Assembly (NCBI GenBank): GCA_902766345.1
Contig: CACXDK010000307.1
Span: 1-7,527 of the forward strand
From: an uncultured Spirochaetaceae bacterium
GTDB lineage: Bacteria; Spirochaetota; Spirochaetia; Treponematales; Treponemataceae
Length of the DNA stretch: 7,527 bases
Direction of reading: 5' to 3'
Positions 1 through 4,558 of this stretch are shown here, in pieces (the first letter of the stretch is position 1; every line of letters starts with the position of its first letter). A program made the position numbers and the translations under genes. Below the pieces are notes generated by a model, which had not been told where the DNA came from, searched no databases, and saw only the letters and a list, made by a program, of their open reading frames with translations.

Positions 1-1
1 C

Positions 2-1729
2 AATTCCACTCTCAACCTGTCGCATCAAAAAGCAGCAGAAGAGATTATGAAAGATTACATTGCCTACGCAAACTCAGAGTATAAAAAAGACATAAAAAAC
101 AGGCAAAATAATGCATTTAAGAAGTACGTTCCTATGACATCTTTGTTGAGTCTTATGTTTAACCTTCCAAGTCTGCGTGTAAGCGGTCAGAAAAATGAAC
201 TTACTGCAATGAAAGCATACCGTGAAAAAGTAAATCCTGTAATAGATGTTATGTCCCTCATGCTAGGCATGGACACATTAAAAACAGAAGTTGTCAACCG
301 CGGAAATGCCCTTATACAACAGAATACAGAAAAAACAACAATTGAAGGAACAATGGTTGCCATTGAAAATGAAACAGGCTATGTAGATGCATTAGTCGGT
401 GGTTCAAAATACGACCATTCAAATCAGTTTATCAGGGCTGTCCAGTCAAAACTGCAGCCAGGTTCAACCTTTAAGCCACTCTACTACTCTGCAGCAATTG
501 ACAGCAGAGAATTTACAATGTCATCTGTAATAAGTGACACCCCGTATGTTTTCCACAATGAAGACGGTACTCCATATATCGTTCAGGACTTCAAGGGTGT
601 ATACGAAGGTGATGTTCAGATGTGGTATGCACTTGCCCATTCCATGAACATTCCATCAATCAAAGTATTGGATAAAATCGGATTCCAAGCTGCCATAAAC
701 AGAGCGTCAGCTTTGCTTGGACTAAAACAGACAGAATTCCAGGAACGAAACCTTATTCCTGTCTATCCAATCGGACTTGGAGTTTGTTCCGTTCGCCCTA
801 TTGAAATGGCAAAAGCCTTTGCAACTTTCGCAAACAATGGAAAGGAAGTTACACCTATAGCAATCCGGAATGTTCTTGACAGAAACGGAAAAGTAAAGCT
901 TGATCCTGAACGAGAATTGCGTACAGCTCAGAAAAATATGGGCAACAGCATACAGATAATCAGTCCAGAAACAGCATTTATCATGCAGGAAATGCTTAAA
1001 AAGACTGTAGAAACAGGAACATTACGTTATGGTTCCGATTTCGATTCTACTTCGTATACAATAAAAAAGCGTAAAGGACACGGCAATAAATTCTCATTCA
1101 AAAACAGTAATGGAGATGCATTCTTAATGCCAGCAGCTGGTAAAACAGGAACAACGCAAAACTGGGCAGATGCATGGACTGTAGGATTTACACCTTATTA
1201 CACAGCTGCATTCTGGTTTGGTTTTGACCGCCCGGGACAGTCTCTTGGTCTTTCAATAACAGGTTCAACCCTTGCAGGTGTTGCTTGGGGCGATTTTATG
1301 CACGAAGCAAACAAAGGTAAATCTTACAAGCCGTTTACATCTAAAATACCTAATGGTATTGTTCAGATGGATGTATGTTCCGTAAGTGGTGGACTTCTTA
1401 CTCCAGAATGTGGAAATAATAAGATTACTGCATACTATCTTGTAGGTACAGAACCAACTTCAGTCTGCACAAGACACTCCTATAACACAGGTAGAGTATT
1501 GGCATTGGATCGTCTTAAAGTTGAGCGTTATAAAGCAGGGTATAATTTCTACTTTGATGATGACAGACAAACACCACTTGCAGCACCAGATTTGTCATTC
1601 CTTAACAGTAACAGACCTGTAGAACAGCATTCAGAAGATGAAATTGAACTTCTTGACGAAATGGAAGAAAATGAACAGAATGAGATGACAGACGAAGACA
1701 GTTACGAAGGAAACTGGTTATTACAGTAA
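2..1729 (+). CDS. Class A penicillin-binding protein (PBP1A type), 5'-truncated: transpeptidase half
   Basis: The reading frame is open from base 2, so the gene starts upstream; the ATG at 47 is internal. The 575 codons present hold the linker and the penicillin-binding transpeptidase domain, which cross-links peptidoglycan in the periplasm. The three active-site motifs are in order: STFK with the catalytic Ser at 464-466, SMN at 641-649, and KTGTT at 1142-1156, followed by the usual WADAWTVGFTP stretch. After these comes the family's C-terminal TPxC / GTEPTxxC region (about 1405-1470). Full class A proteins have some 700-900 residues, so the membrane anchor and glycosyltransferase domain lie outside the window. 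The last 37 residues are a low-complexity acidic tail (15 Asp/Glu, no Lys/Arg). A parB-like gene follows after 19 bases, probably co-transcribed. The family call is firm; PBP1A rather than another class A member is inferred from the motif style. Confidence 0.93.
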   Translation, partial: NSTLNLSHQKAAEEIMKDYIAYANSEYKKDIKNRQNNAFKKYVPMTSLLSLMFNLPSLRVSGQKNELTAMKAYREKVNPVIDVMSLMLGMDTLKTEVVNRGNALIQQNTEKTTIEGTMVAIENETGYVDALVGGSKYDHSNQFIRAVQSKLQPGSTFKPLYYSAAIDSREFTMSSVISDTPYVFHNEDGTPYIVQDFKGVYEGDVQMWYALAHSMNIPSIKVLDKIGFQAAINRASALLGLKQTEFQERNLIPVYPIGLGVCSVRPIEMAKAFATFANNGKEVTPIAIRNVLDRNGKVKLDPERELRTAQKNMGNSIQIISPETAFIMQEMLKKTVETGTLRYGSDFDSTSYTIKKRKGHGNKFSFKNSNGDAFLMPAAGKTGTTQNWADAWTVGFTPYYTAAFWFGFDRPGQSLGLSITGSTLAGVAWGDFMHEANKGKSYKPFTSKIPNGIVQMDVCSVSGGLLTPECGNNKITAYYLVGTEPTSVCTRHSYNTGRVLALDRLKVERYKAGYNFYFDDDRQTPLAAPDLSFLNSNRPVEQHSEDEIELLDEMEENEQNEMTDEDSYEGNWLLQ

Positions 1730-1748
1730 AAAACTACAACGGAGAATT

Positions 1749-2174
1749 ATGCTTATAAAAGTCAGTGACATAAAAGTAAAAAAACGAATACGAAAAGACA
1801 TGGGAGATTTGCGAGCTCTGAAAGAGAGTATGCACACCTATGGTCTTATGAATCCCATTACTGTTAATGCAAACCATGAACTGATTGCAGGAGGCAGAAG
1901 GCTTGCTGCAGCAAAAGAATTGGGATGGGAAACAATAAACGCAACAGTACTGACTAACGTAGATGAAATAAAAGAATTGGAAATGGAGTTAGAAGAAAAC
2001 AATCAGCGCAAAGAATTTTCACAAGATGAAATTCTAGATGGTTATGAACGTTTACGAAAACTTCAAAATCCAAGCATCTTTACAAAACTTTGGAACTTTA
2101 TAAAAAAACTCACAAAGAAAATTACAGATTTACTAAAAAAAATTTTTACAAAAAAAAGGAAAGACCAAAAATAA
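1749..2174 (+). CDS. Stand-alone ParB N-terminal (ParB/Srx fold) domain protein with cationic amphipathic tail
   Basis: This 141-residue protein starts at ATG 1749 behind a GGAG (1741-1744). Residues 1 to about 100 match the ParB N-terminal nucleotide-binding fold: LIAGGRRLAAAKELGW (about 45-60) corresponds to the GERRxxA box, and ELEENNQRKEFSQDEI (about 81-96) to the ENxQRxxLxPxE box. In ParB proteins these boxes bind CTP. The helix-turn-helix and C-terminal dimerisation domains of chromosomal ParB are absent, so it is not an ordinary partition protein. Instead, residues about 108-141 form a Lys-rich stretch with hydrophobics at helical spacing (LWNFIKKLTKKITDLLKKIF), which suggests an amphipathic helix for membrane or nucleic-acid contact. 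It lies 19 bases after the PBP gene and probably shares its transcript. The domain call is well supported; the cellular role is unknown. Confidence 0.82.
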   Translation: MLIKVSDIKVKKRIRKDMGDLRALKESMHTYGLMNPITVNANHELIAGGRRLAAAKELGWETINATVLTNVDEIKELEMELEENNQRKEFSQDEILDGYERLRKLQNPSIFTKLWNFIKKLTKKITDLLKKIFTKKRKDQK

Positions 2175-2188
2175 TAGTCTTTCCTTTT
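2154..2188. terminator. Bidirectional intrinsic terminator between convergent parB-like gene and tyrS
   Basis: A perfect 12-bp stem (2154-2165 with 2177-2188) has an 11-base loop. On the minus strand the 3' arm runs into a tract of seven T in all (complement of 2151-2157, its first four bases being part of the stem), which suits termination of tyrS 22 bases after its stop. On the plus strand the stem is followed by ATTATTTTTATTT, which can end the PBP/parB-like transcript. The parB-like stop codon (2172-2174) sits in the loop, so ribosomes finishing that gene would disturb the plus-strand hairpin. Confidence 0.85.
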
Positions 2189-2209
2189 ATTATTTTTATT
2201 TGTATTTAT

Positions 2210-3454
2210 TTATTTTAGAACAACACGTGCAAACTTCTTTTTACCGGCCTTAACAACAAATTCCCCATCAGAATCAGCATCAGAAATGGAAATAACAGCC
2301 TTAACATCTGTTATCTGCTTTCCATTTACTGTAGCTCCGCCCTGCTGTACAAGACGGCGTGCATCAGACTTTGTTGCACACAGCTTTGTATTAAAATACA
2401 GGTCGCATACATTAACGCCGGCTTCAAAATCAGCTTTAGTAAGCTCAACAGTAGGCATTGAAGTCTTGTCACCTTCACCACTGAAAGCAGCTTTTGCACC
2501 TGCAAGGGCACGGTCAGCTTCTTCCTTACCATGAATTACAGCTGTTACTTCATAAGCAAGACGCTCTTTTGCAGCATTAATGTCACCAGCACAAATAGTT
2601 TCAATTTCTGGAATTTCAAGGAACGTAAACAGAAGCATAAACTTCTTAACGTCTGCATCAGGAACATTGCGCCAGTACTGGAAGAAATCATAAACAGGGG
2701 TAAGCTCAGGATCAAGGAAAATTGCACCTTTTTCTGACTTACCCATTTTCTTTCCGTCTGCTCTCATAATAAGAGGGAATGTAAGACCATAAACTTCATG
2801 CTGTTTGTTAAGTTCTGTTGTTCCACCAAGCTTTCTGCGGATCAAATCAACACCAGCAGTAATATTACCCCACTGATCAGCACCACCAATCTGCAGCATC
2901 ATATCATATTTCTGATGCAGCATGTAAAAGTCATAAGCCTGCAACAGCTGATAGTTAAATTCAATGAAAGAAAGACCACGTTCAAGGCGCAGACGATACT
3001 CTTCAAACGTAAGCATTTTATTTACGCTAAAACAAGAACCAATGTCACGCAAGAAATCAATATAATTCAAGTGTTCAAGCCAGTCTTTGTTATTTGCTGC
3101 AAGAGCATGAGTTCCATCAAAACCAAGGAACTTATCCAACTGAGCCTTAATACGCTCAACGTTAGAATCAATCTGCTCATAGTCAAGCATCTTTCTCATT
3201 TCCGTCTTGCCGCTAGGGTCTCCAATGCGACCAGTGCCACCACCAATCAGAGCGACACCGCGATGCCCGAATTTTATAAGATGACGGAATGCAAAAAACG
3301 GAACCATGTGACCAATGTGAAGGCTTGGACCTGTAGGATCACAGCCTACATAAAAAGTAATAGGACCTGCATCCATGCGAGCAGAAAGAGCTTCTACATC
3401 TGTACACTGTGCAAAAAAACCACGGGCCTTTAAGGTCTCAATAGCTTCATTCAT
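2210..3454 (-). CDS. tyrS: Tyrosyl-tRNA synthetase
   Basis: This cytoplasmic enzyme charges tRNA-Tyr with tyrosine using ATP. With the start at 3454 it has 414 residues, normal for bacterial TyrRS. Visible motifs are Tyr35 in FYVGCDPTG (tyrosine pocket), the HIGH signature H46-IGH49, YQLLQAYD (168-175) with the substrate-recognising Tyr, Gln and Asp, DQWGN (193-197), and KMGKS (236-240) as the KMSKS loop. A C-terminal S4 RNA-binding domain follows (about 350-412, including SDARRLVQQGGATVNGK). Start choice: GGAGG at 3467-3463 is 8 bases from ATG 3454 but only 2 from ATG 3460, and the in-frame TTG at 3469 overlaps the GGAGG itself, so ATG 3454 is preferred. The gene is preceded by a Tyr-rich leader ORF and an attenuator-type terminator, and it ends at a terminator shared with the convergent gene. 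Confidence 0.95.
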   Translation of the reverse strand: MNEAIETLKARGFFAQCTDVEALSARMDAGPITFYVGCDPTGPSLHIGHMVPFFAFRHLIKFGHRGVALIGGGTGRIGDPSGKTEMRKMLDYEQIDSNVERIKAQLDKFLGFDGTHALAANNKDWLEHLNYIDFLRDIGSCFSVNKMLTFEEYRLRLERGLSFIEFNYQLLQAYDFYMLHQKYDMMLQIGGADQWGNITAGVDLIRRKLGGTTELNKQHEVYGLTFPLIMRADGKKMGKSEKGAIFLDPELTPVYDFFQYWRNVPDADVKKFMLLFTFLEIPEIETICAGDINAAKERLAYEVTAVIHGKEEADRALAGAKAAFSGEGDKTSMPTVELTKADFEAGVNVCDLYFNTKLCATKSDARRLVQQGGATVNGKQITDVKAVISISDADSDGEFVVKAGKKKFARVVLK

Positions 3455-3467
3455 TTTCATTTCCTCC

Positions 3468-3497
3468 AAAAAAAAGAACCTTCCTTACGGAAGGTTC
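3468..3497 (-). terminator. Intrinsic terminator (attenuator) in the tyrS leader
   Basis: On the minus strand GAACCTTCC (3497-3489), loop GTAA, and GGAAGGTTC (3484-3476) form a perfect 9-bp stem followed at once by eight T (3475-3468). The tyrS Shine-Dalgarno GGAGG begins at the next base. A terminator placed between the promoter and its own gene, with no gap before the ribosome binding site, means tyrS can be expressed from the upstream promoter only by read-through. This is the mark of an attenuator. Confidence 0.9.
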
Positions 3498-3550
3498 ACG
3501 GTATCCCTACTTAGTAAACACACAACACACCAAAACTTAGCGTGAACTCC
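3489..3550 (-). promoter_or_regulatory. Predicted antiterminator of the tyrS leader, with competing upstream hairpin
   Basis: GTTCACG (3547-3541, last codons of the leader ORF) is perfectly complementary to CGTGAAC (3500-3494). With a 2-base bulge, GGA (3550-3548) also pairs with TCC (3491-3489). Together these sequester the whole 5' arm of the terminator, so the two structures exclude each other. The same leader segment can also fold earlier: TCAAAAT (3563-3557) with GTTTTGG (3536-3530), and GCG (3552-3550) with CGC (3542-3540), which would hold GTTCACG back and leave the terminator free. Pairings were read by eye; no energies were calculated. Confidence 0.7.
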
Positions 3551-3641
3551 GCAGACATTTTGAGAACCAATAGCAGCCATAATAAAGGTAGGCCAGCGTG
3601 GTAGAATTGATTTTCAATGCCCAACGGACTGTATTCATCAT
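3537..3641 (-). CDS. Tyrosine-rich leader peptide of tyrS (34 codons)
   Basis: A complete small ORF runs from ATG ATG (3641-3636) to TAA (3539-3537). It opens MMNTVRWALKINSTT, carries the cluster AYLYYGCYWF (codons 17-26), and ends SKCLRSSR. Tyr codons 18, 20, 21 and 24 (TAC 3590-3588, TAT 3584-3582, 3581-3579, 3572-3570) give four Tyr in seven positions, next to Trp and Phe. Such a peptide between promoter and terminator of an aminoacyl-tRNA synthetase gene resembles the Phe-rich leader of the enterobacterial pheST operon. The inferred role is as a sensor: ribosomes stall at Tyr codons when charged tRNA-Tyr is scarce, freeing the antiterminator. There is no GGAG before the start, and the ATG falls about where the promoter would place +1, so the message may be leaderless. 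The peptide itself probably has no function. Confidence 0.8.
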   Translation of the reverse strand: MMNTVRWALKINSTTLAYLYYGCYWFSKCLRSSR

Positions 3642-3647
3642 GTAATT

Positions 3648-3676
3648 ACTTTACCATGAGTAAAAAACTTAGTCAA
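3648..3676 (-). promoter_or_regulatory. Sigma70-type promoter of the tyrS leader transcript
   Basis: On the minus strand there is TTGACT (3676-3671, 5 of 6 to consensus), a spacer of exactly 17 bases, and TAAAGT (3653-3648, 4 of 6). Six bases then separate it from the leader ATG at 3641, so the expected +1 is at or within a base or two of that ATG. A weaker alternative -10, TAATAT (about 3684-3679), lies upstream without a good -35. Confidence 0.7.
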
Positions 3677-3704
3677 GCATATTACCAGTTCTTATTACTA
3701 GCTC

Positions 3705-3723
3705 TAATTTTAAATTAAAATTA
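3705..3723. repeat. AT-only palindrome between divergent promoters
   Basis: TAATTTTAA (3705-3713), one central A, and TTAAAATTA (3715-3723) form a perfect 9-bp inverted repeat. It lies between the -35 of the tyrS leader promoter (3671-3676) and the likely -35 of the glycan promoter (about 3736). It could be an operator or UP-like element, but an all-A/T palindrome in A/T-rich DNA may be chance. Confidence 0.35.
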
Positions 3724-3735
3724 ATAATAAATATC

Positions 3736-3764
3736 TATGCAGTTAGGGAATTATGGTATATAAT
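3736..3764 (+). promoter_or_regulatory. Probable sigma70 promoter of the surface-glycan cluster
   Basis: A perfect -10 TATAAT (3759-3764) has a weak -35 TATGCA (3736-3741, 3 of 6) at 17-base spacing. Transcription would start near 3771, leaving a 5' UTR of about 110 bases before the GTG at 3881. No gene or stable hairpin is evident in that UTR; it holds three copies of a 9-base repeat. Confidence 0.55.
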
Positions 3765-3778
3765 GAATATTAAGAGGA

Positions 3779-3844
3779 CAAAAAGTAAAAATATTAATAA
3801 ATGTTACAAAGCAAAAAGTATAACTATAATTAATACAAAAAGTA
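3779..3844 (+). repeat. Three direct copies of CAAAAAGTA in the glycan-cluster 5' UTR
   Basis: Exact copies lie at 3779-3787, 3812-3820 and 3836-3844. Spacings between starts are 33 and 24 bases, so there is no constant helical phasing. All lie between the predicted start of transcription and the first ribosome binding site. They could be sites for an RNA- or DNA-binding regulator, or simply A-rich recurrence. Confidence 0.45.
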
Positions 3845-3880
3845 CGAAAAAATTATTTGAATACTTGGAGTAAAGGGCTT

Positions 3881-4555
3881 GTGAACATAAAGAACAATAT
3901 TTTTAACTTAAAACCTAAAATAAAAAAAATATACAGACTTGTAGTTCCACAAAAAATTAGGAACGTAATATGGCTTTTTCGAAAACACTGTAAACGTTTA
4001 ATAAGAGAAGCTACTGAGTTTAAAGGAATAAGGAAGAATTATTATTTCAATACCAGCATTTCGCTTTCTGAAGTTCCAATTGATAAGAGGCGCTGTACAA
4101 TATTTGCTTCGTACAGCTATGACGGAACTATTCCTGATTATACAGTATATTTTTTAAAAGAATTAAAGAAAATATCACAGTTCATAGTTTTTGTTGCAGA
4201 CAATGACTTAAAGAATGAATCTGAACTAAATAAAATTGACACCCTCGTAAATGTTGCTTTTTTTGGACGCCATCGTGGTTATGATTTTAATTCTCAAAAA
4301 AAAGGATATAATTATCTTCTCGAAAAAGATTTTGCAAAGGATTTTCATGATTTTTTATTTGTAAATGATTCTTGCTACGGTCCTATGTACGACTTGTCTT
4401 CGGTATATGAAAAAATGAAACCGAAAAACGTAGATTTTTGGGGACTTTGCGATTCAACGGATGATGTATATCATTTGCAATCATTTTTTATAAACTGCAA
4501 TAGTAAAGTATTCTTTAGTAAAGAACTAAATTCATTCTTTTCATCTTTACCGTAA
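3881..4555 (+). CDS. RgpF-like rhamnan-synthesis protein, N-terminal part ending at an in-frame stop
   Basis: This is the first part of an RgpF-family (rhamnan synthesis F) protein, involved in building rhamnose-containing cell-surface polysaccharides. Visible family features, numbered from GTG 3881, are IFASYSYDGTIPDYTVYFLKEL (74-95, start of the glycosyltransferase-like fold), RHRGYDFNSQKKGYNYL (130-146), FVNDSCYGPMYD (160-171), and DFWGLCDS...YHLQSFF (185-203). The N-terminal 50 residues are basic, without a signal peptide. Start choice: GTG 3881 has GGAG at 3867-3870, in the same GGAGTAAAG context that precedes the downstream glycosyltransferase; an in-frame TTG at 3857 lies ahead of that site and is less likely. 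The family continues well past the TAA at 4553-4555, and the missing part follows in the same frame from 4559. This looks like one gene broken by a nonsense codon. Confidence 0.8.
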   Translation: MNIKNNIFNLKPKIKKIYRLVVPQKIRNVIWLFRKHCKRLIREATEFKGIRKNYYFNTSISLSEVPIDKRRCTIFASYSYDGTIPDYTVYFLKELKKISQFIVFVADNDLKNESELNKIDTLVNVAFFGRHRGYDFNSQKKGYNYLLEKDFAKDFHDFLFVNDSCYGPMYDLSSVYEKMKPKNVDFWGLCDSTDDVYHLQSFFINCNSKVFFSKELNSFFSSLP

Positions 4556-4558
4556 AAA

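Noticed and set aside
2131..2157. A-tracts near the end of the parB-like gene as a programmed slippage site
   Set aside because: They encode Lys-rich sequence that fits the amphipathic tail, and no alternative frame of interest follows before the stop.
1617..2174. Direct binding between the acidic tail of the PBP and the basic tail of the ParB-like protein
   Set aside because: The PBP C-terminus should be periplasmic and the ParB-like protein cytoplasmic, so the tails would not meet.
2798..3433. 211-codon open frame on the plus strand
   Set aside because: It lies antisense to tyrS, whose protein is unmistakable. It has no ribosome binding site and its translation resembles no family.
3467..3469. 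TTG as the start of tyrS
   Set aside because: It overlaps the GGAGG ribosome binding site and adds only five residues; ATG 3454 has correct spacing.
3494..3511. T-box riboswitch in the tyrS leader: the minus strand AGGGATACCGTG resembles the T-box AGGGTGGTACCGCG
   Set aside because: The TGGN bulge that pairs with the tRNA acceptor end is missing, and I see no stem I or specifier loop arrangement. The Tyr-rich ORF explains the leader better.
3476..3641. The leader as an independent small RNA such as 6S RNA, with the hairpin as its own terminator
   Set aside because: No convincing closing stem joins the two ends, and the codon content and alternative pairing fit attenuation. It was not excluded by a covariance-model search.
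3857..3859. TTG as the start of the RgpF-like gene
   Set aside because: No ribosome binding site precedes it, and the GGAG that suits GTG 3881 lies downstream of it.
4553..4558. Frameshift as the cause of the RgpF split
   Set aside because: Both parts are in the same frame with only TAA AAA between them, so a substitution is enough.
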